In this document: positions 45,112 to 54,287 of the stretch, piece after piece
Numbering within the stretch: the stretch's first letter is position 1
Layout of the letters: each line of letters begins with the position of its first letter
NCBI RefSeq assembly: GCF_000422325.1
Contig: NZ_KE383818.1
Coordinates: 619,945 to 683,944 of the forward strand
Direction: 5' to 3'
Source of the DNA: Marinospirillum minutulum DSM 6287
GTDB lineage: Bacteria; Pseudomonadota; Gammaproteobacteria; Pseudomonadales; Halomonadaceae
Length of the DNA stretch: 64,000 nucleotides
Made by a program: the position numbers and the translations under genes
Notes under the pieces: generated by a model
What the model saw: the letters and a program-made list of their open reading frames with translations, nothing else
What the model was told of the DNA's origin: nothing
Database searches by the model: none

Positions 45112-47484
45112 ATGAACAAAAGTACAGCTCAGAAGTTGGCCACTAAAATATCGACTTGCCTTTACTTGCTACTCTTAGTCAGTGGCATGGGCTTGGCTTC
45201 AGAAAAAGTTGTTATTCAGCTTAAATGGCTACATCAGTTTCAGTCGGCTGGTTATTATGCCGCTTTAGATCAAGGTTATTTTGCTGAAGAAGGCCTAGAT
45301 GTAGAGCTAAAAGAGCGGGATCTGGAGCAGAGTAATGTTGACCTAATCTTAGAAGGTAAGGCTCATTATGGTGTAACAGATTCCATAGTGCTTTTAGATC
45401 ATCTAAAAAGGAATGGCATTGTTTTAGTTGCACCTATTTTTCAGCACTCACCTAATGTTTTAATTAGCTTAGGTACTTCAAATATTACCCGCCCTAAAGA
45501 CCTAGTTGGTCGCCGCTTAGCCTTCTATGACAATGATACCGATGGCATTTCTTTATTGGCTATGCTGGCTGAACAAGGCGTGCTAGAACAAGGTTTGATT
45601 CGTGATCAGCTTAAAAATCGAATTAATCGCCTAATTAACGGTGAAGTAGATGCCATAGCCGCTTACAGCACTAATGAACCCTACCTTCTCAGAGAAATGG
45701 GTTACTCAGTGAATGTTATAGACCCTAAGCACTACGGAATGGATTTCTATGGTGATATTTTAATTACGTCCAGTAAAGAAGCAGAAGAAAACCCACTAAG
45801 AGTTGCTGCCCTAAAGCGTGCCGTTTTGCGTGGCTGGGAATATGCCTTAGATAACAAAGAAGAAATAGTTAACTTAATTCTTGAAAAATATAACACCCAA
45901 AATAAAACTGCCAAAGCTTTGATGGCAGAAGCTCAAGGTTTAGAACCCTTAATTGCAAGGCATACCACAGAGTTAGGTACTTTAGTTGAAGGCAGGCTAG
46001 AGTATATGCTTGCTCTCTTAGCCAAAACAAAAATAATTAATACAGAATTAACCCAATCAGAGTTAGAACAGAGTGTTGGGCGACTTGTTTTTGATAGTCA
46101 GCCAAATAAAGAGCTAAATTTAAGCCCAGAAGAAAGAGCGTTTTTGGCTTCTAACCCCATTTTAAAAGTTGGTATAGATCGTAACTGGCCACCTTTTGAG
46201 TACCTAGATACTAACGATGCAGCCTTGCAGGGTATTAGTAGAGATTACATAAAACTACTAGAGGAGCTATTGCAGCTCAAGTTTAAAATTCAAGACCAGC
46301 TTAGTTGGCCAGAAACCTTGGATGAAGCCAAAGCAGGCGGTATAGATTTTTTTCCAGCCATTACCAATACCCCAGAACGTAGAAGGTATTTGAACTTTAC
46401 ACAGCCTTATATACGTTCTCCGATGATTATAGTGACGGATAATCAGGTTAGCTTTATTTCTAACATGAGTGAGTTGAATGGTAGGCGAGTAGCTGTAGTA
46501 AAAGGCTATGCATCACATGAAATGCTAGAAAAAAACCATCCGTTGATTCAACTCGATTTAAGAGACAGTGCCATAGAAGCATTAAAAGCTGTAGCCGCAG
46601 GTGAGGTTGACGCATTTATTGATAACCTTGCTGTTGCTAGTTATTTAATACGTACACAGGGTTTGGCAAACTTAAAAATTTCCGGTCAAACACCCTATTC
46701 TTTTGATTTATCTATGGCTGTACAAAAAGATCAACTAGTACTTAAATCTATTTTAGCTAAAGCACTAGCGCATATTTCAAGGCAGCAGCACACCAGTATT
46801 TATGATAGCTGGGTTACCTTAGAGGTAGAAAAAGGTTTTCCTTGGAGCAAATTTTTACCACCATTTATTGGGCTAGGCTTAGTTATGCTACTGCTCTGCT
46901 ATTACACCTTGCATTTATTTAAGCTGAATCAACGCATTCGAGTAGCGAACTGTAAATTAAAGAAAGCAGAACTAGCACTAAAAGAAAAAAATGCCCAGTT
47001 AGAAAAAGTCTCAATTACCGATAAACTGACGGGCGCTTACAATCGCCATTTCTTAGATAAAGCGTTGAGTGATCAACTGGCGCTAGCACTAAGGCATAAG
47101 CGACCTATGTCGATAGCTTTATTTGATTTAGATTTTTTTAAAAAGGTTAATGATAATTTTGGGCATCAGGTTGGTGATAAAGTGCTACAAACCTTTGTTG
47201 AATTGGTCAAAAAAAATACCCGATCAACAGATATGTTTGGTCGTTGGGGTGGTGAAGAATTTCTACTGATTTGTCCAGAAACTAATAAACAGCAAGCTTG
47301 TTTGGTTGTTGAAAAAATTCGCTTGGCTTTAGAAAAACAGTTATTTGAAGAAGGTATAAAACAAACGGTAAGTGCCGGTGTAGTAGAAGCTAAGCAAGGT
47401 ATAACCGTTGATAATATGCTTTCTTTGGTAGACCAAAAGTTGTATCTAGCTAAAGAGGCTGGGCGTAATAAAATCATGAGCTGA
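45112..47484 (+). CDS. Diguanylate cyclase with NMT1 and SBP3 periplasmic sensor domains
   Basis: A 790-residue membrane protein. A signal peptide (residues 1-28) leads to an NMT1/THI5-like binding domain (VVIQLKWLHQFQSAGYYAALDQGYFAEEGL). A second, SBP_bac_3-type domain follows (VGIDRNWPPFEYLD, then FFPAITNTPERRRYLNFTQPY). A transmembrane helix lies at about 584-603, then a coiled linker and a GGDEF domain with GGEEF near residue 714. The product inhibition site RSTD lies five residues before it. It should make c-di-GMP in response to small periplasmic ligands. ATG 45112 gives the signal peptide, so ATG 45061 without a Shine-Dalgarno is rejected. Confidence 0.9.
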   Translation: MNKSTAQKLATKISTCLYLLLLVSGMGLASEKVVIQLKWLHQFQSAGYYAALDQGYFAEEGLDVELKERDLEQSNVDLILEGKAHYGVTDSIVLLDHLKRNGIVLVAPIFQHSPNVLISLGTSNITRPKDLVGRRLAFYDNDTDGISLLAMLAEQGVLEQGLIRDQLKNRINRLINGEVDAIAAYSTNEPYLLREMGYSVNVIDPKHYGMDFYGDILITSSKEAEENPLRVAALKRAVLRGWEYALDNKEEIVNLILEKYNTQNKTAKALMAEAQGLEPLIARHTTELGTLVEGRLEYMLALLAKTKIINTELTQSELEQSVGRLVFDSQPNKELNLSPEERAFLASNPILKVGIDRNWPPFEYLDTNDAALQGISRDYIKLLEELLQLKFKIQDQLSWPETLDEAKAGGIDFFPAITNTPERRRYLNFTQPYIRSPMIIVTDNQVSFISNMSELNGRRVAVVKGYASHEMLEKNHPLIQLDLRDSAIEALKAVAAGEVDAFIDNLAVASYLIRTQGLANLKISGQTPYSFDLSMAVQKDQLVLKSILAKALAHISRQQHTSIYDSWVTLEVEKGFPWSKFLPPFIGLGLVMLLLCYYTLHLFKLNQRIRVANCKLKKAELALKEKNAQLEKVSITDKLTGAYNRHFLDKALSDQLALALRHKRPMSIALFDLDFFKKVNDNFGHQVGDKVLQTFVELVKKNTRSTDMFGRWGGEEFLLICPETNKQQACLVVEKIRLALEKQLFEEGIKQTVSAGVVEAKQGITVDNMLSLVDQKLYLAKEAGRNKIMS

Positions 47485-47505
47485 GTCTTATTAGAAACAG
47501 CTCAT
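47476..47505. terminator. Possible terminator between convergent genes
   Basis: ATGAGCTG and CAGCTCAT are perfect 8-base arms with a 14-base loop overlapping the stop codon of the cyclase gene. No strong T run follows. Confidence 0.35.
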
Positions 47506-47525
47506 GAAGTGTTAAATAAAAACGG

Positions 47526-49169
47526 TTAAGTTTTAAACTGACTTACTTGATCGTTTAGTGTTTCTGCTAAACGTGCTAAATCGTGGCTAGCTTGGGTTGT
47601 GTGTTCAGAACCTTCTTTCGTTTGACTAGAAAGCTCATTAATATTCACCACATTGCGGTTTATTTCATCTGCTACTGCGGCTTGCTGTTCTGCAGCACTG
47701 GCAATTTGAATGTTCATATCAGCAATTAAATGAATTGCCTCACCCACCTGGTCTAATGCTGCTGAAGTTTCTTTGGCATGGTTTACTGTTTCAGCGGCTT
47801 TTTTACGGCTTTCAGACATGGCTGTATAAGATTCACTTGCTTCTTTAACTAAACGCTCAATTGTTTCATGAATCTCGGTAGTGCTTTCTTGAGTACGAGC
47901 CGCTAAACCTCGGACTTCATCAGCAACAACGGCAAAACCTCGACCATGTTCGCCTGCACGTGCGGCTTCAATGGCTGCGTTGAGTGCTAAAAGGTTGGTT
48001 TGTTCTGCAACTGAACTAATAACATCCATAATAATACCGATGTTTTCTGTACCTTCTTTTAAGCGGTCAAGTGTGACTGCTGTTTCCTCAATGCTCTCAT
48101 CTAAGTCGGCCAAGGTTCTTAAAGTTGCATTTAAACGCGTCTGGCCTTTTTGTGCTTGCTCAGTCGCCTCACGTGCTGCACCAGCAGCTTGTGTTGCATT
48201 GGTTGCTACTTCTTGAACAGTAGCAGTCATTTCGTTCATGGCTGTTGCCACTTGGTCTGTTTCTTGGCTTTGTTGGTGAACGGTTTGTGAGCTTTGTTGT
48301 GTTACAGCAGAAAGTTCTTCAGCAGCGGCAGAAACGGATAAAGATGACTGATGTGTTTGCTGCACTAGCTCTTGAATTTTACCAATAAAGCGATTAAAAG
48401 CGCGATTTATTTGTGTTAACTCATCATTACCATCTAAGGGAAGTCTATGAGTTAAGTTGCCATCACCTTCTGCAATATTAAACATTTCTTTACGCATGGC
48501 ATTTAAGGGGCGTTTAATAGAGCTAATAACTACTAAAATTAAGCCAGCCATAACTAAGCCCGCCACTATAAAGCTAACAAAAAGCTTCATAGCATGGTGC
48601 CATAATAAAGTGCTCATAGTGTCTAGATACACACCATTAACAATGACTAGCCCCCAAGGCTCAAAGGTTTGGTAGCCTGCAAGTTTAGCAACAGGGTCTG
48701 AAAAACCTGGTTTTTCCCAAGTGTAAGAAGTGTAACCCTGACTGGCAGATGCAGCTTTATTTAAAATATCTTGAATAAACGCAAAGCCCTCTACATCCTT
48801 GGTGTTTAGCATGTTGGTGTTTTCTATAGAGGCATTAGGGTGCATAACTGCTAGGCCCTGTTTGTCAAAAATAGAAAAATAGTCTTTATCTTGACCATTA
48901 GTAAAGCGAAACTCTTTAATAATCGCAAAGGCTTTGCTTTGTGCTTCGTTAGGAGTGAGTTGGCCGTTTTGTGTTTGTTGGTGAAAATGCTCTAGCGTAT
49001 TGTGGCTTAGCTCGAGCAGCTGCTTAAGCTGAAGGTTTTTTTGGTTTAGAATAGCGTCGCGCTCTTGCTTCATAGCAAGAAAGCTGACTAAACCTATTGC
49101 GAGTAAAGCAAAGGCTAAAATTAGCCATAGACGTAAATTTATTGTTAGCTGTCTGAGCAAGAGCTGCAT
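47526..49169 (-). CDS. Methyl-accepting chemotaxis protein, single-Cache type
   Basis: A 547-residue chemoreceptor. TM1 lies at about 12-33 and TM2 at about 193-215. Between them is an sCache_2 sensor domain ([23 protein letters not shown]), a type that in other receptors binds small carboxylates. HAMP follows, then the signalling domain with the conserved hairpin tip [23 protein letters not shown]. There is no CheR-binding pentapeptide at the C-terminus. The start has GGAG 11 bases upstream, and that sequence lies within a stem that could hide it. Che genes are not adjacent. Confidence 0.94.
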   Translation of the reverse strand: MQLLLRQLTINLRLWLILAFALLAIGLVSFLAMKQERDAILNQKNLQLKQLLELSHNTLEHFHQQTQNGQLTPNEAQSKAFAIIKEFRFTNGQDKDYFSIFDKQGLAVMHPNASIENTNMLNTKDVEGFAFIQDILNKAASASQGYTSYTWEKPGFSDPVAKLAGYQTFEPWGLVIVNGVYLDTMSTLLWHHAMKLFVSFIVAGLVMAGLILVVISSIKRPLNAMRKEMFNIAEGDGNLTHRLPLDGNDELTQINRAFNRFIGKIQELVQQTHQSSLSVSAAAEELSAVTQQSSQTVHQQSQETDQVATAMNEMTATVQEVATNATQAAGAAREATEQAQKGQTRLNATLRTLADLDESIEETAVTLDRLKEGTENIGIIMDVISSVAEQTNLLALNAAIEAARAGEHGRGFAVVADEVRGLAARTQESTTEIHETIERLVKEASESYTAMSESRKKAAETVNHAKETSAALDQVGEAIHLIADMNIQIASAAEQQAAVADEINRNVVNINELSSQTKEGSEHTTQASHDLARLAETLNDQVSQFKT

Positions 49170-49175
49170 ACGAGT

Positions 49176-49226
49176 AAGATCTCCATAAAAACGAATGGTT
49201 TAAGTTAAAAGTAGCACGGAGATCTT
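49176..49226 (-). promoter_or_regulatory. Leader stem covering the chemoreceptor ribosome binding site
   Basis: On the minus strand, AAGATCTCC (49226-49218) is complementary to GGAGATCTT (49184-49176), with 33 bases between. The second arm contains the GGAG Shine-Dalgarno of the chemoreceptor gene, so pairing would block translation. Confidence 0.45.
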
Positions 49227-49395
49227 TATTGTTATGAAGCCGCGATTTAGAAGTTTTGTTAAGCTAGAATTAGCTTTAATTTATTTTTGTTGGGATTTTA
49301 AGGTTAAGGATTATCCTTTCAAGCTACTGTATCCGCAAGTGCTATAGTTTAGCTAATTGTAGATATATGTTCTTTACTGTTTTAAGGAGTAATCA

Positions 49396-50067
49396 ATGAG
49401 CTTTTCTTCCAGCCTCTACCCTGAAACCTTAGGGTGGGTTGCTTGGGTTATTTACCTTCTTTTTTTAATTGTTGCTTTGTGGCAGGTGCCTTGGCGAATT
49501 CTATTAAGAGAAAAGGGTTTGCAGCACCTTTTTTTAGGTAGCATTGTTTTAGTCGCTTTTTTATGGCAAATGCGCGCAGGTATTAGTTCACAAGTAGCTA
49601 TTCATCTTATTTTAGCTACCAGTTTAACGCTGATGTTTTATTGGCCTATGGCGTTAATTGCTACTAGCATTGCACTGGTCAGTGTAACTTTAACCGGCAA
49701 AGCAAGCTGGGATATGTTTGGCGTTAATGCGTTGCTGATTTGTGTTTTACCCGTTTTTGTTAGTCATTGGGTGTGGCGTTTTGTGGAGTGGAAACTACCA
49801 GCCAACTATTTTATTTTTGTGTTGGTTGCTGCAGGTTTAGGCAGTGTATTAGCTGTTCTTAGTACGGGTTTACTAGTGATAGCCATTACTTGGTTTTACA
49901 CTTCTAGCTATCAGTTTAGTCACCTAGCACAAAATTATTTCTTATTTTTACCACTAACCTTGCCACCAGAAGCCGTGGTAAATGGCATGATTATTAGCGG
50001 TTTAACTGCCTATCTGCCCGATTGGGTAAGAGCTTTTGACCCTAAAAAATACCTAGATGAAGCTTAA
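49396..50067 (+). CDS. CbiM-like predicted membrane permease
   Basis: A 223-residue protein with about 6-7 membrane segments. It resembles the COG3235 group related to CbiM, the substrate-capture subunit of ECF cobalt/nickel transporters (WPMALIATSIAL, FGVNALLICVLPVFVSHWVWR, LPPEAVVNGMIISGLTAYLPDWV). The usual CbiM N-terminal metal-binding Met-His is absent and no CbiQ or CbiO partner is nearby. AAGGAG precedes the ATG. No B12 riboswitch was found upstream. Substrate unknown. Confidence 0.7.
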   Translation: MSFSSSLYPETLGWVAWVIYLLFLIVALWQVPWRILLREKGLQHLFLGSIVLVAFLWQMRAGISSQVAIHLILATSLTLMFYWPMALIATSIALVSVTLTGKASWDMFGVNALLICVLPVFVSHWVWRFVEWKLPANYFIFVLVAAGLGSVLAVLSTGLLVIAITWFYTSSYQFSHLAQNYFLFLPLTLPPEAVVNGMIISGLTAYLPDWVRAFDPKKYLDEA

Positions 50068-50080
50068 TTAACTAAAGCGG

Positions 50081-50635
50081 TTAGCGCCTTACTGGCCGTT
50101 TTTGTAACTTGCGCTGTAAAGTACGACGGTGCATACCCAAAGCACGGGCAGTAGCAGAAATATTACCATCATTCTCATGTAGCACTTTTTGTATGTGTTC
50201 CCAAGTAAGGCGGTTAACCGACATGGGCTGTTCTGCTAGTGGCGTGTCGGGATTGCCTTCTTGTTTTTGGAAGGCAGCAAGAATTTCATCAGCATCAGCA
50301 GGCTTGCAAAGGTAGTTAACGGCACCTAGCTTTATGGCTTCTACTGCTGTCGCTATGCTGGAATAACCGGTTAGCACCACAATTTTAGACTGTGGTGATG
50401 CTTCAACCAACTGAGGTAGAAGGTTTAAACCTGAGCTGCTCTCTAGCTTTAAATCTAAACTAATTAAGTCGGGTTCAAAGGCGTGGGTTTTTTCTAAGGC
50501 TTGCGCTTCATCAGCGGCAACTTCTACCTCATACCCTCTTTTTATAAAGGCGCGATGTAAAACATGAGTAAAAATCTCATCATCATCAATGATTAAAATT
50601 CGTGTGTTTTCATCCTGGTGTTCATCACTACACAT
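50081..50635 (-). CDS. RegA/RoxR-type response regulator
   Basis: A 184-residue two-domain regulator. The receiver domain has acidic residues in ILIIDDDEIF, the phospho-acceptor Asp in LISLDLKLE and Lys in LCKPADADE. A short Fis-type helix-turn-helix follows (VLHENDGNISATARALGMHRRTLQRKLQKR). The near-identical recognition helix and small size identify the PrrA/RegA/ActR/RoxR family of redox-responsive regulators of respiration. It lies 4 bases after the histidine kinase gene, in one operon. Confidence 0.92.
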   Translation of the reverse strand: MCSDEHQDENTRILIIDDDEIFTHVLHRAFIKRGYEVEVAADEAQALEKTHAFEPDLISLDLKLESSSGLNLLPQLVEASPQSKIVVLTGYSSIATAVEAIKLGAVNYLCKPADADEILAAFQKQEGNPDTPLAEQPMSVNRLTWEHIQKVLHENDGNISATARALGMHRRTLQRKLQKRPVRR

Positions 50636-50639
50636 TAAA

Positions 50640-51944
50640 CTACTTCTCCTGCTTTCCTGTCTTGGGTAAAACTGATTTAACTGGGATTCTGACTTCCGTC
50701 AAGGTTCCACCGTGTTTGTGATTATACAGCTGTACGGTGCCACCAAGTCGATTAATTGTGGCATGAGTTAAAAATAGCCCCAAGCCTAGGCCTTTACTTT
50801 TAGTTGACAAAAAGGTTTGCCCTAAACGCTCAGCTATTTCCATTGGAATCCCTGGCCCTTGGTCATGAATATCAATTTGTGCTTCTTGGGCTGTCCAGTG
50901 AATAATGATATTAACGGGTTCACTGCTTGCATCAGCGGCATTATTTAATAGATTAATTAATGCTTGCTGTAGGGTAATGTCATCAGAAATACGGGGTTCA
51001 TCCTGATTGTTATCTGGCCAATCTATGCAATAACGTACATCAGGGCGTAATACTTCCCAGTGCTCTAGCACTTGTTTGCAAAAGCTTTTTAAGGGTTTGC
51101 ATGCAGGGTTTAATAGTTTGCTACGGTCAGCATTACTTACTAGCGATTGGAGAGTTACCTTGCAGGTGTCTACTTGGTTACGTAATAAAGCCAAGTCTTC
51201 ACTTAGCTGGGGATTGTTTTTATGCTCGTTACTTAACTCTTTTAATATAACGGCCATAGTGGAAAGGGGAGTGCCTAGCTCATGTGCTGTACCAGCCGCT
51301 TGGGTTGCCACTGCCATAATTTGCTCATCGCGCAAGGCATGTTCGCGTGTCTGAGATAAATCAGCGTCTCGCTGGCGTAAAGATTGCGCCATTTTAAAAA
51401 CAAAGACCGTAATTAAGCTGGTACTTAAAACAAAATTTACCCACCTGCCTAACAGGTGAAGGTTAAGTGGGCTACTGCTTGCAGGCTGGGCTAGTTGAGG
51501 AACAGGGTGATGAAAAAGCATGAGTAGTGGGTAGGCTAATAAAATATAAGCAGCAATAATCCAAGTTGAACGCCAAGGTAGAGTGGCTGCAGAAATGGTT
51601 AGAGGAACTAAAAAATAAGAAATAAAAGGGTTGTTTGCACCACCGGTAAAATAAAATAGTAGGCTTAACCCTGCTACATCAGCTAATAGATGCAAAAGGT
51701 ATTCTGTATCTGTTACAGGGCCAGGCCAGCTAAGTCGCCACCAAGTCAGTAAGTTAACTAAGGCCATGGCAAGAATAACGGAAAAAACAGCAATAACTTG
51801 TAACTTGAAATTTAGAACTTCCAGCCCAAAAATTATCCCACCTAAAAAGCCTGTCCAAGTAATGCCACGCACTAGCGTTAAGCGTAAAAGGTTACGTCCT
51901 GGAGTAGAAAGGGGTAGGGGTTGGGTTGGATTGTTGTTCGGCAA
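50640..51944 (-). CDS. RegB/RoxS-type redox sensor histidine kinase
   Basis: A 434-residue inner-membrane kinase with six N-terminal membrane segments. The quinone-sensing signature of RegB is present (GGANNPFISYFLVPL). The H box is GTAHELGTPLSTMAV. A Cys in NQVDTCKVTL sits where the redox-active Cys of RegB lies. The ATPase domain has NLLNNAADAS, DQGPGIP and GLGLGLFL. The start is TTG 51944 with AGGAA 8 bases upstream. Together with the regulator it should tune respiratory genes to electron-transport redox state. It is divergent from the CstA-like gene. Confidence 0.92.
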   Translation of the reverse strand: MPNNNPTQPLPLSTPGRNLLRLTLVRGITWTGFLGGIIFGLEVLNFKLQVIAVFSVILAMALVNLLTWWRLSWPGPVTDTEYLLHLLADVAGLSLLFYFTGGANNPFISYFLVPLTISAATLPWRSTWIIAAYILLAYPLLMLFHHPVPQLAQPASSSPLNLHLLGRWVNFVLSTSLITVFVFKMAQSLRQRDADLSQTREHALRDEQIMAVATQAAGTAHELGTPLSTMAVILKELSNEHKNNPQLSEDLALLRNQVDTCKVTLQSLVSNADRSKLLNPACKPLKSFCKQVLEHWEVLRPDVRYCIDWPDNNQDEPRISDDITLQQALINLLNNAADASSEPVNIIIHWTAQEAQIDIHDQGPGIPMEIAERLGQTFLSTKSKGLGLGLFLTHATINRLGGTVQLYNHKHGGTLTEVRIPVKSVLPKTGKQEK

Positions 51945-52127
51945 GTGATTGTTCCTAAAGGGCTATTGGTTAAGTTGTAATGAGTTTAAGTTGCAGGCTT
52001 TTAAATAAAGTAACTCACTAGCTTATCTGATTGATAGTTTAATTATACTTAGGTATAACCTTAAATTGCTTTAGAAGTCGATACTTTAGTCTAGGCTTGC
52101 CTTTTTTAGTTGTTCGGGCGAGTATCT

Positions 52128-52141
52128 ATGACTTAAGTCAA
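52128..52141. promoter_or_regulatory. Palindrome upstream of the CstA-like gene
   Basis: TGACTTAAGTCA is a perfect 12-base palindrome in the region between roxS-like and cstA-like genes, 42 bases before the latter. With flanks it reads like TGAC-N4-GTCAA, reminiscent of an Fnr/Crp-family half-site pair but not the TTGAT consensus. Confidence 0.35.
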
Positions 52142-52181
52142 TGTTATTTTAAATCAATAAATATCATGAGGTAAACAACCT

Positions 52182-53873
52182 ATGAGCTCAATAGTCTTAA
52201 TGCTTTTAGGGCTTGGTGGCATGGCATTAGGTTTTTTTGTTTATTCAAAATTCCTTGCACTTGTTGTATTCAAGCTAAGCGATACTTTTATTACTCCGGC
52301 CCATGAGTTTGAAGATGGGGTCGACTTTGTGCCTACCAACAAGTTTGTATTGTGGGGGCATCACTTTACCTCAGTTGCTGGTGCAGCACCTATTGTAGGG
52401 CCAGCCATTGCCGTTATTTGGGGCTGGTTACCCGCTTTTTTATGGGTCACTTTTGGCACCATCTTCTTTGCCGGTATTCACGACTTTGGTGCCATTTGGG
52501 CCAGTGTGCGGAATCGTGCTAAATCGGTGGGTACTTTAACGGGAGAAGTTGTAGGTACGCGTGCACGGGCTATCTTCTCTATTGTTATCTTCTTAGTTTT
52601 ATTAATGGTAAACGCTGTCTTTGGTGTAGTAATTGCTCGCCTACTCATAAACAACCCAAGTGCAGTTGTTCCTGTCTGGGGCGCTATTATTGTAGCGCTA
52701 ATTATAGGCCAAGCGATTTACCGCGCTAAAATCAGTCTGCCACTGGTATCTTTATTAGGCGTAATTGCACTTTATGCGCTTATTTATATTGGGCCTGATG
52801 TACCTCTAGCTTTACCTGCAGAGGGTGTTATAGGTTTATCGCCAAGTGCTGCTTGGATACTCATTCTTTTTGCCTATGCAGCCATAGCTTCACTTTTACC
52901 TGTATGGGTGCTGTTACAACCCCGTGACTACATTAACGGCTTACAGTTATTTGTTGGCTTAATTGCACTTTATGGTGCCATTTTAGTGGCTAACCCAACT
53001 GTGGTTGCACCCATGATTAATATGGATGTTCCCGCTGGAACGCCTTCGATGATTCCCTTGCTCTTTGTAACCATTGCCTGTGGTGCTATTTCTGGTTTCC
53101 ACGGTTTAGTTGCCTCAGGCACAACTTCCAAACAGTTAAATAAAGAAACCGATGCACGTTTTGTTGGTTACTTTGGTGCTACCGGTGAAGGTGCACTAGC
53201 TTTAGCCGCCATCATTGCTGCAACTGCAGGCTTTGCAACCTTTGCCGATTGGCAGGGCATCTACCATTCCTTTGGCCAAGGTGGTGTACAAGCCTTTGTT
53301 ACTGGCGGCGCGAATATATTAAGTGCTGGCACAGGCTTAGATATTGCTGTGGCTGGTACGATGTTAACGGTAATGGCTGCTTTGTTTGCCGGTACTACTA
53401 TGGACACAGGCCTGCGTTTACAGCGTTATATTTTTCAAGAGTGGGGCGAAATTTATAACATTAAGTGGATGGCTAAACCGCTACCTGCAACCCTTTTGTC
53501 GGTAGGTTCCTGTTTAGTGCTAGCCTTTGGTGCCGGTGGTGCAGAAGGTTCAGGTGGTCTACTCATTTGGCCTTTGTTTGGTACGTCTAACCAGCTGTTA
53601 GCCGGTTTAACCTTGCTGGTTATTACGGTTATGTTGGTGCGTCGTGGTTCACCCACTGTTTTCACTTTAGTTCCTTTAGTGTTCATTCTAGTCATGAGTC
53701 TTTATGCCTTGCTTGAACAGCTAAGAGGCTTCTACTTAAAAGAAAACTGGTTCTTACTTGGTTTGGGTGCAGTAGTACTTGTTGCTGCAGTCTTTGTGAC
53801 GCTGGAAAGTGTTGCAGCCCTTAAACGTGCCAAAGCAGAACGTAAGGAAACTGAAGCAAAAGAAGCTAACTAG
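52182..53873 (+). CDS. CstA-family carbon starvation/peptide or pyruvate transporter
   Basis: A 563-residue inner-membrane protein with about 15 membrane segments and the CstA features GHHFTSVAGAAPIVGPAIAVIWGW, FGTIFFAGIHDFGA and FHGLVASGTTSKQL. E. coli CstA (701 residues) and BtsT import peptides or pyruvate. This shorter type is a separate subgroup, here found with a small CC-tailed protein and an ArsA ATPase. The start has GAGG 9 bases upstream. A strong terminator-like hairpin follows the gene. Confidence 0.88.
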   Translation: MSSIVLMLLGLGGMALGFFVYSKFLALVVFKLSDTFITPAHEFEDGVDFVPTNKFVLWGHHFTSVAGAAPIVGPAIAVIWGWLPAFLWVTFGTIFFAGIHDFGAIWASVRNRAKSVGTLTGEVVGTRARAIFSIVIFLVLLMVNAVFGVVIARLLINNPSAVVPVWGAIIVALIIGQAIYRAKISLPLVSLLGVIALYALIYIGPDVPLALPAEGVIGLSPSAAWILILFAYAAIASLLPVWVLLQPRDYINGLQLFVGLIALYGAILVANPTVVAPMINMDVPAGTPSMIPLLFVTIACGAISGFHGLVASGTTSKQLNKETDARFVGYFGATGEGALALAAIIAATAGFATFADWQGIYHSFGQGGVQAFVTGGANILSAGTGLDIAVAGTMLTVMAALFAGTTMDTGLRLQRYIFQEWGEIYNIKWMAKPLPATLLSVGSCLVLAFGAGGAEGSGGLLIWPLFGTSNQLLAGLTLLVITVMLVRRGSPTVFTLVPLVFILVMSLYALLEQLRGFYLKENWFLLGLGAVVLVAAVFVTLESVAALKRAKAERKETEAKEAN

Positions 53874-53891
53874 GCTTTTATATTAGTAAGC

Positions 53892-53932
53892 AGCCACTCA
53901 TCAAATTTAGGTTTGGTGGGTGGCTAGTTTTT
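53892..53932 (+). terminator. Terminator after the CstA-like gene
   Basis: A 14-base stem (AGCCACTCATCAAA with TTTGGTGGGTGGCT, two G-T pairs), six-base loop and AGTTTTT tail. It lies between cstA-like and the CC-tailed gene, so the downstream genes are either attenuated or have their own promoter. Confidence 0.8.
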
Positions 53933-53981
53933 AGCAAAACTCTTTGGCCCTAAAAACTGTTGAACTTATAACGAGGGCTTT

Positions 53982-54260
53982 ATGAAAAATACCTTTTCAC
54001 GCCTTAAATATATCTACAAAAAAGCCAGTGCAGCTGGCGCTGAATATTATAATGCGCCTTATCGTGCCGCCATTGCCCGTGCCCAGCGTGATGAAGATGA
54101 TTTGTTTATGTTGTTAATCTTCAGCGAAATGATGGGCATTCCTAATCCTGCTAGCTGGTACTGTTTAGAGCTACAACCCCTATTGTTAGAACGCTTTCAT
54201 GCTTGGCATCTGCGTATGGGCATGGAGCGCTCACCCTACGATCATTTCCGCTGCTGTTAA
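53982..54260 (+). CDS. Cory-CC-star-like small protein
   Basis: A 92-residue soluble protein with a basic N-terminus (RLKYIYKKAS), an acidic helix (RAQRDEDDLFMLLIFSEMMGIPNPASWYC) and a terminal pair of cysteines directly before the stop (FRCC). From memory this matches the small family named for its C-terminal Cys-Cys-stop that accompanies ArsA-type ATPases and CstA-like transporters. GAGGG is 5 bases before the ATG. The ArsA gene follows after 27 bases. The exposed CC could bind a metal or metalloid, or carry a thiol; that is inference. Confidence 0.75.
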   Translation: MKNTFSRLKYIYKKASAAGAEYYNAPYRAAIARAQRDEDDLFMLLIFSEMMGIPNPASWYCLELQPLLLERFHAWHLRMGMERSPYDHFRCC

Positions 54261-54287
54261 TCATTCAATTTAATGCTGGAGCTAAAC

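Noticed and set aside
49170-49395. Cobalamin riboswitch before the CbiM-like gene
   Set aside because: No B12-box-like sequence was found; the only structure seen belongs to the chemoreceptor leader on the other strand.
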